Shown here in pieces: positions 7,104 through 16,048 of a DNA stretch of 64,000 nt. The stretch is from Bacteroidales bacterium (GTDB taxonomy: Bacteria > Bacteroidota > Bacteroidia > Bacteroidales > UBA932): positions 1 through 64,000 of the forward strand of contig JAGCWD010000109.1 of NCBI GenBank assembly GCA_017962025.1, written 5' to 3'. How positions within the stretch are numbered: the stretch's first letter is position 1; every line of letters begins with the position of its first letter. The notes under the pieces were generated by a model, which searched no databases, had not been told where the DNA came from, and saw only the letters and a list, made by a program, of their open reading frames with translations. Position numbers and translations under genes: made by a program.

Positions 7104-8906
7104 ATGTACTTTCAAAACAACATCCAGGAGCATCTCTCCGGTCTGAACGACCAGCAGAGGGATGCCGTCCTCTGCCGTTCCCGCATCGTCTACGTTTCCG
7201 CAGGTCCGGGTTCGGGCAAGACTCACATGCTCACCAGCAAGCTCATCGACTACATAGTTTCTTCATCCTCACCGCAGAAGATCGTCGCACTCTCATATAC
7301 CAACACCGCAGCAAGGGAGATCGGTGACAGGTTCAGGAAGAAGGCGTCGGGAATCACTTCCAGGTATTCATTCTACAACGGGACGATACACTCGTTCTGC
7401 TACCGGATGATGAGACTGTACAAGGATACCGCATTTGACTACACCATCCTTGATGACGAGGAACTCTCCGAACTGGCGGAGGACATCAAGGCCTCGCTGC
7501 ATTCGGACATTCCGCAGTCACTCGTCATGGGATGTCTTCGATCAGATCCATCGCAGTCAGGCTCCGAACTGTTCAAGTCCGTCACAGAAGTGAAGAAGGC
7601 ACTCAAGGTCATATCCGTTCAGGATATCCTCACTCTGTTTATCGGGATGCTTGATTCGGATGCTTCATTCAGGGAATGGATTTCTTCCCAGGTAACCGTC
7701 ATGGCCGTTGACGAGGCACAGGACCTGTCCGAGCTGAACTACATCATCCTGGACAGGCTCCTTGCCATCATCCCTGCATTACAGGTATTCATAGTCGGTG
7801 ACCCTCGCCAGAACATCTTCGAGTTCAACGGCGGGTCGTACAAGCATCTGGATGCATTCCTTTCGAAGCATCCTGACCATGAGACGAAGACGCTCACGCT
7901 CACCTACCGGTGTGGGAAGCCTATCGCGGATTTCGTGAACAAGTTCAGTTTCCTGGACTGCAAGAACTACTCGCTGCAGTCGATGAACCGGGACGGGAGC
8001 CTCTCCGTCATGGACGCATCATCCGAGAAGGAGGAGGCTGACATGGTCTGCAAGGCTGTGATGGATTCGAGGAACATCTCCTCGTGTGCCGTTCTCACAA
8101 ACAACCTGCGTTACCTGGATCCGCTCATCACCAGGCTGCAATGGGAGAGCATACCCTATCGTGTCTTCGGAGGGGTCAAGGTGATAAAGAGGCACATCCG
8201 GTTCCTCAATCACATTCTGCGGATCGTCGACAGCGAGAACGCATACAGCATCCGGAAGATCTCCCAGTATGCCGGGATAGACATCTTCGTAAATGGGAGA
8301 CGGAACAAGGCGAAGTTCTTCGATTCGGAACTCGGGCAGATAATCCGGTCCATTTCCGAGGACAGCAAGAAGGGTGCTTCGTTTACCTGTATCGCTTCAC
8401 GGGTGCTGGAGGAGATAATGAAGAATCCCTCGGATGACGAAGAAGTGACTGCAGACTATGAACTGTTCCTTGCACTTGCCGGGGAATACAACACCGTCCC
8501 GGATTACCTGGCATCCTTTGCAACCGACAAGGAGAAATTCGCTTCATTCTACAACTCGGATATCCGGGAGTGTCCCATCCCAACGGAGGAGGGATACCTC
8601 ACCATCTCCACAATACATTCGGCGAAGGGGCTGGAGTGGGATACGGTCTTCATCATGGGACTGTGCGAAGGGAACTTCCCCAATCCCTACTTCTGCAAGA
8701 GCCTGCCGCCGGACAAGCAACAGGAGTTCTTCAATTCCGAATGGAAGAAGATGTACGTCGCTGCGACGAGGGCGAGGAAGCGTCTGTTCCTTACCTACCC
8801 ATCGAGCATCACCAGGAAGGGCTACACGTTCCGGAAGGATCCCTCACGATTCCTCAGGGGCACTTCCACATCCGGTACTTCCGCTACTCGTTCACACCTG
8901 TCATGA
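7104..8906 (+). CDS. UvrD/Rep-like superfamily 1 DNA helicase
   Basis: 600 residues. Helicase motifs in order: Q-motif-like LNDQQRDAV (~14-22), Walker A AGPGSGKT (33-40), VALSYTNTAAREI (motif Ia), Walker B VDEAQDLSE (~202-210), VGDPRQNIFEFNG (~232, motif III), LTYRCGKPIADF (motif IV), TISTIHSAKGLEWDTVF (motif V) and VAATRARKRLFL (~551, motif VI). It unwinds DNA in the 3'-to-5' direction, judging from the family. Shorter than UvrD (~720) and without an obvious nuclease domain. It sits between the annealing protein and RadC/Ssb genes, fitting a mobile-element recombination module. Confidence 0.93.
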   Translation: MYFQNNIQEHLSGLNDQQRDAVLCRSRIVYVSAGPGSGKTHMLTSKLIDYIVSSSSPQKIVALSYTNTAAREIGDRFRKKASGITSRYSFYNGTIHSFCYRMMRLYKDTAFDYTILDDEELSELAEDIKASLHSDIPQSLVMGCLRSDPSQSGSELFKSVTEVKKALKVISVQDILTLFIGMLDSDASFREWISSQVTVMAVDEAQDLSELNYIILDRLLAIIPALQVFIVGDPRQNIFEFNGGSYKHLDAFLSKHPDHETKTLTLTYRCGKPIADFVNKFSFLDCKNYSLQSMNRDGSLSVMDASSEKEEADMVCKAVMDSRNISSCAVLTNNLRYLDPLITRLQWESIPYRVFGGVKVIKRHIRFLNHILRIVDSENAYSIRKISQYAGIDIFVNGRRNKAKFFDSELGQIIRSISEDSKKGASFTCIASRVLEEIMKNPSDDEEVTADYELFLALAGEYNTVPDYLASFATDKEKFASFYNSDIRECPIPTEEGYLTISTIHSAKGLEWDTVFIMGLCEGNFPNPYFCKSLPPDKQQEFFNSEWKKMYVAATRARKRLFLTYPSSITRKGYTFRKDPSRFLRGTSTSGTSATRSHLS

Positions 8907-9005
8907 TTATCGTCCTGTCCAGCCTTCTGACCATACATCATTTATGGCCATTGGGCTGGAAATCAGGACTTTCGAACTTTTCTTAAAACCCAATAACACA
9001 GCACG

Positions 9006-9401
9006 ATGGAAACAGTTAAACAGCAAATCAAGGACTGCAGGGCCGCAGAAAGGGTCCTGCATGACAATCTCTCAGGACTGGACCACGAGGAGGTCTGGTG
9101 CATCTTCCTTGCGAGGGACAACACGGTCATCGCGAAGGAGATGGTATCGATGGGCACACTCACACAGACATCCATTGACAACAGGACGGTCATCCGAAGG
9201 GCGCTGCTCAACAATGCTGCGGGGATAATACTCCTGCACAACCATCCTTCAGGCAATCCCCAGCCGAGCCAGAGCGACATCCGGTTCACCTCGGGAATGA
9301 AGAAGGCATGCGACCTCATGGACATCCGGTTTCTGGATCACATCATTTTCACTGACAGAGGCTTCTTCAGCTTCTCAGAAGAGAAAACATTCAACAACTA
9401 A
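9006..9401 (+). CDS. RadC-like JAB/MPN domain protein
   Basis: 131 residues covering only the JAB/MPN domain; the helix-hairpin-helix N-terminus of full-length chromosomal RadC is absent. The metal-binding signature HNHPSGNPQPSQSD (H-x-H-x10-D) begins near residue 78 and is complete. Short RadC forms like this are frequent on integrative elements and genomic islands; their biochemical role is unsettled, though the fold is that of zinc peptidases. It ends 14 bases before the ssb gene and is probably in the same transcript. Confidence 0.9.
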   Translation: METVKQQIKDCRAAERVLHDNLSGLDHEEVWCIFLARDNTVIAKEMVSMGTLTQTSIDNRTVIRRALLNNAAGIILLHNHPSGNPQPSQSDIRFTSGMKKACDLMDIRFLDHIIFTDRGFFSFSEEKTFNN

Positions 9402-9415
9402 ACAATCAAATCATC

Positions 9416-9736
9416 ATGGAACAGTTAAACAGAGTCGAGCTCCGCGGAACAGTCGGGAGCGTTTATGTAAAGGATTTCGGAAACAAGAAGTGCGTAAACT
9501 TCAGTGTCGCAACCAACTATTGCTTCAAGGACAGGGAAGGCTGTCCGGTCATTGAGACTACATGGCATCGGGTCATAGCCTGGGAGAACCAGGACACTGC
9601 TGACGCATTCAAAATGAAGAAAGGAGATTCAGTACATGTCCTCGGAAGGCTCCGGATACAGAGATATACTGGTGCAGATGGGGTGGAGAGACAGGTTGTG
9701 GAGATTGTGGCGAATAAAGTGGAATCCATCTCATAA
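9416..9736 (+). CDS. ssb: Single-stranded DNA-binding protein, no acidic tail
   Basis: 106 residues forming just the OB-fold: LNRVELRGTVGSVYVKDFGN, FSVATNYCFKD, ETTWHRVIAWE, LKMKKGDSVHVLGRLR-like region, and a final VVEIVANKVESIS. It binds ssDNA and protects recombination intermediates. The usual C-terminal disordered region with the acidic DDDIPF-like tip is absent, so it may lack the standard partner-binding tail. The last ~13 codons (9695-9736) are notable because degenerate copies of this coding end occur three more times downstream (10027, 11803, 16335), each followed by a hairpin. Confidence 0.92.
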   Translation: MEQLNRVELRGTVGSVYVKDFGNKKCVNFSVATNYCFKDREGCPVIETTWHRVIAWENQDTADAFKMKKGDSVHVLGRLRIQRYTGADGVERQVVEIVANKVESIS

Positions 9737-9849
9737 TCCGTTGTTATTCTTCACATCATTTTCTATTTTTGTGTCTGTCAGGCAACTGTCGTTTGATAGC
9801 CCTGGCAGACATATTTAGATTAAAGTGTTTTAGTAAATTATTAATATCC

Positions 9850-9972
9850 ATGGAAGAAAAGAAAAAACCACATCCTATTGGAATATTGTTGCTTATACCC
9901 ATTGTAGTATTCCTTATTTGGATAGCATATCAAGTTTTGGCTGAAGGAATAATGAATATTGTTGATCCTTGA
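9850..9972 (+). CDS. 40-residue single-pass membrane peptide
   Basis: ATG at 9850 to TGA at 9970-9972. The product begins with a lysine-rich MEEKKKPHP head, followed by a strong transmembrane segment (IGILLLIPIVVFLIWIAY) and a short acidic tail. No homologue is recognised. It is the only ORF in the first segment bounded by ssb-tail repeats (9736 to 10027). Peptides of this type in accessory zones can be small toxins or membrane modulators, but nothing here proves that. Confidence 0.45.
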   Translation: MEEKKKPHPIGILLLIPIVVFLIWIAYQVLAEGIMNIVDP

Positions 9973-10026
9973 CGACGATAATGGCATAATAGCCTCTTTC
10001 GTAAATTGGGAGGGTTTCCCCAAAAA

Positions 10027-10106
10027 GTAGAAAAATTGTGGCGAATAAAGTGGATAGTTTATAATAATAGAAAGGCAACTGGATAAAGCTGGGGGCCTTT
10101 ATTTCT
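10027..10106 (+). repeat. ssb-tail copy B with hairpin
   Basis: 10027-10064 translates as VEKIVANKVDSL then stop, a degenerate copy of the Ssb C-terminus VVEIVANKVESIS. The bases ATTGTGGCGAATAAAGTGGA are shared with the real ssb end. A hairpin AAAGGC (10071-10076) / GCCTTT (10095-10100) with ATTTCT after it follows at once and looks like a terminator. It has no gene body in front, so it is a remnant or a recombination scar. Confidence 0.75.
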
Positions 10107-10116
10107 AGGACGATGT

Positions 10117-10143
10117 TATGTCCTAGCATTATTCCTATCTTTG
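10117..10143 (+). promoter_or_regulatory. Bacteroidales-type promoter and palindrome
   Basis: TATCTTTG at 10136-10143 matches the Bacteroidota -7 box TAnnTTTG. Just upstream is the inverted repeat TAGGAC (10106-10111) / GTCCTA (10119-10124), which could be a terminator arm or an operator. The next gene starts at 10269. The remainder of 9973-10268 shows no other gene. Confidence 0.45.
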
Positions 10144-10268
10144 AAAACAACCTGAACTCGATCCCAAAGTCCAACGCATTATGATTATAGTAAACCTCGC
10201 CTTGAGAGGAACTGACAGTTACCCGTTCCTGATGAGATGACGAGAATACTGATAAAACTTTACATAAG

Positions 10269-10781
10269 ATGAAAGCATTATTGATTCTCTTTATTATTGC
10301 GCTCGTGATCCTGATCATCAGATGCATCCTCAAGTCCGACAGAAAGGTGGGGTGCGAGAAGATCGCCCCGTCCGAGGTTACCCTCGCCTCGGAGTTGGGA
10401 CTGGACGAGTCCCACAGGCTCGGAAACGTCATGTGCAAGACATGGAATTATTTTGATGCTAATCCCGGATCAGATGCTCTGACTGAAATCCATTCAATCG
10501 TCTATGATAGGGCTTGCCTCGTTACTGAAAAGATGGAAGAGAGCGGTAGTAAGGTGGTTATCGTTTCATTCATTATTGACGATGATTATCAATTACCGGA
10601 TTACCCTTTAAATGCAGAAGGACAGCCAGAAGTCTTTTTCGAGGGACCGAATGCCCGTTACCAAGCAGAAGAAATAATCAAAAGTGTATTGGAACTCACT
10701 GATGAGTCACATGTAAGCTATCAGCTCGCCGGGTCTGACGGGCCGGAGCACTACTTTAATATCTTAAAGAGCAATGAATAA
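10269..10781 (+). CDS. Membrane-anchored protein of unknown function
   Basis: 170 residues. The N-terminus is a single transmembrane segment (MKALLILFIIALVILIIRCIL), followed by a soluble domain with no family recognised. It contains alpha/beta-looking stretches (KVVIVSFIIDDDYQLPDYP, EDIIKSVLELTDES-like helix, HVSYQLAGSDGPEHYF). Base usage changes inside the gene: the first ~170 bases are GC-rich and the rest is AT-rich, suggesting a composite origin. It lies in the second cargo segment with the next two genes. Function unknown. Confidence 0.6.
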   Translation: MKALLILFIIALVILIIRCILKSDRKVGCEKIAPSEVTLASELGLDESHRLGNVMCKTWNYFDANPGSDALTEIHSIVYDRACLVTEKMEESGSKVVIVSFIIDDDYQLPDYPLNAEGQPEVFFEGPNARYQAEEIIKSVLELTDESHVSYQLAGSDGPEHYFNILKSNE

Positions 10782-10915
10782 GATAATGCCAATTATAATA
10801 ACATAGCTATTGATCATGGTTCCTTATTGCCGGAAAGCCGTCATTCATTAAAGTGTATTTCCCAAATTATCAACAACGCCAAGGTCTGACTACATTTATT
10901 TACACTCCATGAACC

Positions 10916-11593
10916 ATGAAACCTATTATTAAGCAGATATCAGAATTCGGATTCTTCACAGATGGTGATATGCCTGCCATTTCTGTCTACCATTTTAATA
11001 AATCTGGTCAGATAGTCCTTGAGGAACACCAAGACTACAGTATTGAACACCATTATTTAGCTGACGGGAACAAATATGAGAGTCTTGAATATAACGGCAA
11101 TATATTAATAGAAAAGACAGTATATGATTATGATGATGAAGGCGATCTGTTGGGTATCAAGGTTTATGATGGTTTTGGAGACTTGAAACGAATTGATGTC
11201 TTTAATTGGATGAAGAGTGGTAGAGTTGCATACATAGAGAGTACTAAATTCTTAAATTATCTCCCTGCTTCGAGATCATTCAAACGCATCTACTATCGTA
11301 AAGATAATCAGATCGCGTTCTCTTCCCACGACGGAGAAACCGAGAAGAATGAATATGACCCAGAAGGAAAACTCGTGCGGTCAACAGTTAAACTTGATAA
11401 TCAATCTGAAAGCATAGTAACAGAGTATGACTCATTTGGCAGAGTAATCTGTATTAAACCATACGATCGTTCAATAGGAGATTTACGGTTTGAATATGAA
11501 TATGATGAGAATGGATTATGGACTAACTCATACTCAATAAAGGATAATGGCGAAAGGGTTCTCTTCTCCAAAAGGGAAATAAACTATTATTGA
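10916..11593 (+). CDS. YD/RHS-like repeat protein of unknown function
   Basis: 225 residues, no signal peptide. It is built of short beta-hairpin repeats with the pattern Y-x-Y/N-D-x-x-G-x-L, e.g. YDYDDEGDLLGIKVYD, NEYDPEGKLVRSTV, EYDSFGRVICIKPYD and YEYDENGLWTNSYSI. These resemble YD (RHS) or MORN-like repeats. Such short soluble repeat proteins next to other orphan genes are sometimes immunity proteins, but that is a guess. It is AT-rich, like the rest of the cargo zone. No catalytic residues can be pointed out. Confidence 0.65.
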   Translation: MKPIIKQISEFGFFTDGDMPAISVYHFNKSGQIVLEEHQDYSIEHHYLADGNKYESLEYNGNILIEKTVYDYDDEGDLLGIKVYDGFGDLKRIDVFNWMKSGRVAYIESTKFLNYLPASRSFKRIYYRKDNQIAFSSHDGETEKNEYDPEGKLVRSTVKLDNQSESIVTEYDSFGRVICIKPYDRSIGDLRFEYEYDENGLWTNSYSIKDNGERVLFSKREINYY

Positions 11594-11626
11594 CAATATG
11601 ATGAATAATAGTATCTCCGACGATTC

Positions 11627-11749
11627 ATGAGCACAATGATTAAAGATAAAGACAACTACTTCTTCATAACGCCAGACACACAAGAAGCTTGGCAGAAGCT
11701 ATTGGAAGAAATAGCTTTTTGCTTGGAGATACATGCAAAACGTAATTAA
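11627..11749 (+). CDS. Small 40-residue protein
   Basis: ATG at 11627 to TAA at 11747-11749. The product runs MSTMIKDKDNYFFIT, then a helical, amphipathic EAWQKLLEEIAFCLEIH stretch and a basic end. It is followed by a hairpin (CGAG / CTCG) and CTTTTTTA at about 11777-11799, which would end the transcript of the second cargo segment. No homologue recognised; it may be a chance ORF. Confidence 0.35.
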   Translation: MSTMIKDKDNYFFITPDTQEAWQKLLEEIAFCLEIHAKRN

Positions 11750-11802
11750 AAAAAGTCTCACGATTATCTTCAATAACGAGGATCGCTTCTCGCTTTTTTA
11801 TT

Positions 11803-11878
11803 GTTGTGGAGATTGTGGCGGAGAGGGTTGAATGCATTTAATTGAGAAAGGCTCCCGGAGAAATCTGGGAACCTTTCT
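11803..11878 (+). repeat. ssb-tail copy C with hairpin
   Basis: 11803-11841 reads VVEIVAERVECI then stop, matching the Ssb end VVEIVANKVESI. It shares GTTGTGGAGATTGTGGCG with the real gene. Directly after it lies the hairpin AGAAAGGCTCCC (11845-11856) / GGGAACCTTTCT (11867-11878), one mismatch, loop GGAGAAATCT. The same hairpin sequence recurs after copy D. It marks the boundary before the DprA/HAD/PRTase operon. Confidence 0.8.
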
Positions 11879-11962
11879 CTGATTAACAACTGGCAAAACT
11901 TAGTCTTATGAACATAAAAGACTTAACGAATTATGGCTCTAACAACGCATTATGTATAAGCC

Positions 11963-14353
11963 TCAATATGTTCCTGTCCAGGGATGCGGTATAGGAGAAT
12001 TGCCATTCCAATCACTATAAGTCCTACCGATTGAGATAGCACAGACAACTATAGCTCCTAGTGCTTCAAGTTCACTTTTCATTGAACTAACAGAGCCGCC
12101 TCTTGTAACGATATCATCGAAAAGAACCACGAATTTACCCTCAAAGAACGTTCTGTCATACGAATACTCTGCTCTATCATCACTCCCAAGATGAGCCGGC
12201 CTTTTCTCCTTTGTAATTGTTATGTAATTATATGCGTTAGACATTCCTAGAGCTTGGCTCACTTCATTTGAAAAATCTTCATACCTAGACCGATGGACGG
12301 ATCTAGATGATGCTGGGATACAGGCAAAGCACATTTTTGAAAGATCGTTAGAGCTAAACGTGGTTCGAATCTTAGTGACAACTAAATCTTTGACTTTGCT
12401 ATGTGCGATACCATCTTTGAAATTATATACCAATCTTCTAGCTTCTTGGGAGACTGCAGAAACACCCGTAAAGCGAGTAGGATAATAGTAGTAGAAAAAA
12501 TAATGAGGAATTCCTCTAACAGTATCCCAACCAGAGACATCATTCCGCAACCGTGATAATGTTTCCTCATAATCTCGAATGGCCGTCTGGGCGAGAACAA
12601 TTGATTTCGCCTGCGATACATCTAATGAATACGAAGAAACATTCGGGAAATACCGGTTGAAACCAATGGGGTATGTAGAGGCTATACTCTTTGCCTCCGA
12701 CAAGTAACGTTGCTCTCTTTGAGTTCTCTCTGCTTCTTCTTTCGCTTTTCTCAAAGCATCCTCCCGCTCTTTAATCTTCATCTTGTTTAGATCTTCTACC
12801 TCTGCCCCGTCATAACACTTTAGCATAGATAAGAAAACCACACCCGTAGTACCTGTATTATCATTTACATGCATTATATGCCGATAATGGAACAGGGATG
12901 AGCAATACTGGATTAGATTAGAGTTATACGTGATAATGTCTATCACCACATATTTTTTATTTAAGGAATTGAGCTTTTCTGTAAGCATCGAATCACCATA
13001 GCTAATATTAGCTTTCTTTAGTTGATCCTCTATGTAGTTAAAATTGTTTTGAAAAGCATTTTCATCAAGATGATTCGTATTAGCTAGAATAACAAACAAT
13101 TCGTCACCATACTTGCTCTTTATCTGTAAGAGGAATGACATTACTTTATCCCAGATTTTCGACGTATAGGAATACGTGCTCTCTAACTGCGATTTGTAAA
13201 CACGATTCTTTTTTAAACCGGGATAATAGTCGTACGAAACAGAATCGTCAAAACAACAACTATCGTAAAAAGCCTGCCAGACATATAAAGAATTCGACTT
13301 GACATTTGAGTTGTCATCCAAATATTGCATCGTGAAACTATACTTGTAATAGCCCCAGTCTTTCAGTATGTCCGGAATGATTTGTCTTGTTTCTTTTGCA
13401 AATGCATTCTGTACTATTCCGACAGAATCAAGATGTTTAGAGATAATCCGGAAATCTTCATCGACTCTAATTATTTCCATAACTTTATCCGCTATCCTTT
13501 CACCATATCGGCGAGAGGTATAGCTTCTTGCACGGTCTTTATTGTAATTGGTAATCACCGTCTTCGCATCATTCACGGCACTAGCCATTCTTTCTTTACT
13601 TGCCAGCAAACATTCCTCTTCTTTTTCTTGCCTTTCCGCAATCTCACCGGGCATAAGCAGGAGGAGTTTTACATGTTCGGCATTCGATGTTAACCAATTA
13701 CGCTCTCGACAGATTGCCAGTACTGCTAAAGGACACTTCTTCCTTAAGGCGTTGATTTGCGGTCTAAGTATCTGTAATTCCGCTTCGTTAGCTTCGCATT
13801 CTCTTTGTTTATTTTGAATATTCGTTTCGTTATTAATGAGTTTATCGATGTCATCATCAGTTATTCTATAATCGGAGATGAAGCCATACAACTCCCTGAC
13901 GCCTAAAGGATAGTCGTGAAGTATTTGTTTAGCTCGAGTCGTCCGTTCATTATGTTTTTTCTCAGCTTGACGTATAATATACTCATTATCAATAATATAT
14001 TGATCCAACTTCCCTTGAGTTGCATATGGACACTCGCGGCGTAGGTCGTTAACCTTCTCTCTGATGCGTTTTTCTTCAGCTTCTTTCCGCAGTTCTTCTT
14101 CATATTCCCTTTGGGCAGTAACTATTTGAGATCTTCGATTGACAACCTTTTTCGCATTTTTATAATCCAGATAGTAAATATCTCTGCAAACTTTTCGATA
14201 TCCATCCGGATAACCTTCCTTAATAACTTCGGCTTCTGAAATTTTCGATTTTTTTACTATGGGCGGAATAATAAAAGGAGCAAGGAACAGCGCAAATAAA
14301 ATAATACCGGTTGCATCTGCCTGAATCACCGGCTGAGTATAGAGAAAAATCAT
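11963..14353 (-). CDS. Membrane-anchored repeat protein with C-terminal ComF-like phosphoribosyltransferase
   Basis: 796 residues. One hydrophobic segment lies near residues 15-32. It is followed by charged coiled-coil regions (EEELRKEAEEKRIREK; later KMKIKEREDALRKAKEEAER). At least five ~30-residue repeats with the pattern (Y/C)P-x-G/A...AK..V occur (YPDGYRKVC, CPYATQGKL, YPLGVRELY, CPLAVLAIC, YPIGFNRYF). The C-terminal ~125 residues form a type I PRTase: CIPASSRSVHRSRYEDFS resembles the ComF substrate loop, and FDDIVTRGGS (~745-754) is the PRPP loop. It would transfer or release phosphoribosyl groups. Last gene of a tight operon with a HAD phosphatase (6-base gap) and a DprA-like protein. 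Substrate unknown. Confidence 0.8.
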   Translation of the reverse strand: MIFLYTQPVIQADATGIILFALFLAPFIIPPIVKKSKISEAEVIKEGYPDGYRKVCRDIYYLDYKNAKKVVNRRSQIVTAQREYEEELRKEAEEKRIREKVNDLRRECPYATQGKLDQYIIDNEYIIRQAEKKHNERTTRAKQILHDYPLGVRELYGFISDYRITDDDIDKLINNETNIQNKQRECEANEAELQILRPQINALRKKCPLAVLAICRERNWLTSNAEHVKLLLLMPGEIAERQEKEEECLLASKERMASAVNDAKTVITNYNKDRARSYTSRRYGERIADKVMEIIRVDEDFRIISKHLDSVGIVQNAFAKETRQIIPDILKDWGYYKYSFTMQYLDDNSNVKSNSLYVWQAFYDSCCFDDSVSYDYYPGLKKNRVYKSQLESTYSYTSKIWDKVMSFLLQIKSKYGDELFVILANTNHLDENAFQNNFNYIEDQLKKANISYGDSMLTEKLNSLNKKYVVIDIITYNSNLIQYCSSLFHYRHIMHVNDNTGTTGVVFLSMLKCYDGAEVEDLNKMKIKEREDALRKAKEEAERTQREQRYLSEAKSIASTYPIGFNRYFPNVSSYSLDVSQAKSIVLAQTAIRDYEETLSRLRNDVSGWDTVRGIPHYFFYYYYPTRFTGVSAVSQEARRLVYNFKDGIAHSKVKDLVVTKIRTTFSSNDLSKMCFACIPASSRSVHRSRYEDFSNEVSQALGMSNAYNYITITKEKRPAHLGSDDRAEYSYDRTFFEGKFVVLFDDIVTRGGSVSSMKSELEALGAIVVCAISIGRTYSDWNGNSPIPHPWTGTY

Positions 14354-14359
14354 AAAGTG

Positions 14360-14857
14360 CTACTTTAAACAATCGATTATTTGAATGGGGGAGCTAATAA
14401 TGGCAGAAGGTGAAGAATTGATAAGGGCATCTATTTCAGCGGTTCCCCAGAGGCATGCCACGCTTGAAACATCAGCGGCATTTGAAGCTATAATGTCTAT
14501 GGCTCGGTCACCAAATGATACCGTCATTTCAGCGGAAGAGTTAATCGCAGATAGGGCTCGTATCATTCCATCTGGTGCCGGTTTTATTCTCACGCAGTCG
14601 TGAAATCCCAATAAAGCATCAGCAGGAATATTAAAGTATCTACATACACGTTCAAGATAAGGTCTTGGCGAAGTGCTGACAATTGCCACTTTGACTCCAT
14701 TATCACGAATAAACTTGAAGACATCGTCCATCCCTGGATATAAAACAAAACTTGGAATCAACGAATAGACATATTGCCAATTGCGCTGTTTTCTTGCTGA
14801 TTCCGCTTTACTAGAGTCAACAAGAGTCATATCTAGATCAAAAATTGCATTCTTCAT
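14360..14857 (-). CDS. HAD-superfamily phosphatase-like hydrolase
   Basis: 165 residues with all four HAD motifs: FDLDMTLVD (nucleophile D7, acid D9), VSTSP (motif II Ser/Thr near 61), K92 in RIKPAPDG, and FGDRAIDI (motif IV acidic residues near 117 and 121). The cap lies between motifs I and II, as in phosphoglycolate-phosphatase-like (HAD-IA) enzymes. It is expected to remove a phosphate from a small metabolite. It lies between the DprA-like gene (3-base gap) and the PRTase gene (6-base gap), so a shared nucleotide or phosphoribosyl substrate is plausible. Substrate not determinable. Confidence 0.88.
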   Translation of the reverse strand: MKNAIFDLDMTLVDSSKAESARKQRNWQYVYSLIPSFVLYPGMDDVFKFIRDNGVKVAIVSTSPRPYLERVCRYFNIPADALLGFHDCVRIKPAPDGMIRALSAINSSAEMTVSFGDRAIDIIASNAADVSSVACLWGTAEIDALINSSPSAIISSPIQIIDCLK

Positions 14858-14860
14858 AAA

Positions 14861-15898
14861 CTATGACTCCTCTTTCGGGAAAAGTGACAGCTGTTTTGGT
14901 TCTTCTGTTTTCTGTCCTTGCTTCATTGCGACAGTATTAGGTCCCCCAATTAGACTTGTGATTTGATCCATAAAATCTTGGCTTGTTATAAAGCGTGCTC
15001 CTTTAGATACTAACACCATATTTCCTTCCACTCTCTCGTTATGCATAAGCTCTTCACTACCATATTTTACACAAAAAAGAGGTTTGCCTGAAATAAGGGT
15101 AGTATTTGCGGCATGATTTGTCCCCCCATGTATTCCTGTCTGGATGACAATAGTAGCAGCAGATAGAGCGGCTTGTAAGCGATCTCTTTCAACCAAATAA
15201 TACCTGTTCACGAATTCTCCTATGGTATACTCACTCATAAGTAGCCCTCCTCGTTCAACTATTTCTTCGGCAAGTCCAGTATTCTCTGTAGGATAAACAG
15301 AATCCAATCCATGAGCGAGAAACGCTGTCGTTTTTCCTTCTAAGGCATTCAAAGCGCCACGATGCCCCGCAGTATCGCACCCAATGGCAAGACCGCTCAC
15401 AATATTAAAACCGGCTTCCGCTAGTCTTTCCCCGAAAAACTCTCCTGCATATACTCCCTCTTTGGTTGGTTCTCGAGTTCCAATAATCGCCACCCCAACC
15501 TTCTTTGTAACAGACAAATCTCCTTTGTAATAAAGCAGAATCGGGGGACATAGTTTTCCCTTCTCATCTATCGTACTTTTCAACATTTCAGGATAATCAT
15601 TGTCATATTTTGAAATAACAGAAATCCCCTTTTCCTCAGTTTTGGTTAATAAAATCCGAGCACATTTATTTGCTTCCTCAAAATATGAGAAACTTGGAAC
15701 CTTAAAACGGGTGACCCTATTTTGATAAACCAAGTCCTTAATATATTCATAGAAATCTCGTAGGTTGAATAATGAAACAGACTCATTCGATTCCGCTCCA
15801 ATTCTTGTTATAGTCGCATACCCACAACCGTGAAGATTCTGAAGAGTAATGATCTGTTCATATGATAGCCCCATAAAAGTAAAAAGTTTGTTTAACAA
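14861..15898 (-). CDS. DprA/SLOG-like Rossmann protein
   Basis: 345 residues with a DprA-type (SLOG) fold: IIGTREPTKEGVYAGEFF (~139-156), SGLAIGCDTAGHRGAL (168-183), GGLLMSEYTIGE, then a changed RYYLVERDRLQAALS where classical DprA has FPxRNRIIAGLS, and GIHGGTNHAA. The N-terminus (LSYEQIITLQNLHGCGYATI) is helical like the DprA SAM-like region. There is no obvious C-terminal winged helix. Classical DprA loads RecA on ssDNA during transformation; SLOG relatives in conflict systems bind nucleotide ligands. First gene of a three-gene minus-strand operon, so it is not likely to be the housekeeping DprA. Confidence 0.85.
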   Translation of the reverse strand: MLNKLFTFMGLSYEQIITLQNLHGCGYATITRIGAESNESVSLFNLRDFYEYIKDLVYQNRVTRFKVPSFSYFEEANKCARILLTKTEEKGISVISKYDNDYPEMLKSTIDEKGKLCPPILLYYKGDLSVTKKVGVAIIGTREPTKEGVYAGEFFGERLAEAGFNIVSGLAIGCDTAGHRGALNALEGKTTAFLAHGLDSVYPTENTGLAEEIVERGGLLMSEYTIGEFVNRYYLVERDRLQAALSAATIVIQTGIHGGTNHAANTTLISGKPLFCVKYGSEELMHNERVEGNMVLVSKGARFITSQDFMDQITSLIGGPNTVAMKQGQKTEEPKQLSLFPKEES

Positions 15899-16048
15899 CT
15901 GCTAACCAAAGTTAAATAAGTCTTGAATTCATTCCAAGAATTATTAAGAAATGTTCATAAAACAAGGACAACCACACTGTAATAAGCCTTAGAATTAAAT
16001 GTATTCTATGAGATTTATTTTGCCCAGGAACCAATAAACAACACAATT

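Noticed and set aside
14861..15898. Housekeeping competence gene dprA
   Set aside because: The RNR loop is altered, no winged helix is seen, and it is in an operon with HAD and PRTase genes on an AT-rich accessory segment; kept as a DprA-like protein without gene symbol.
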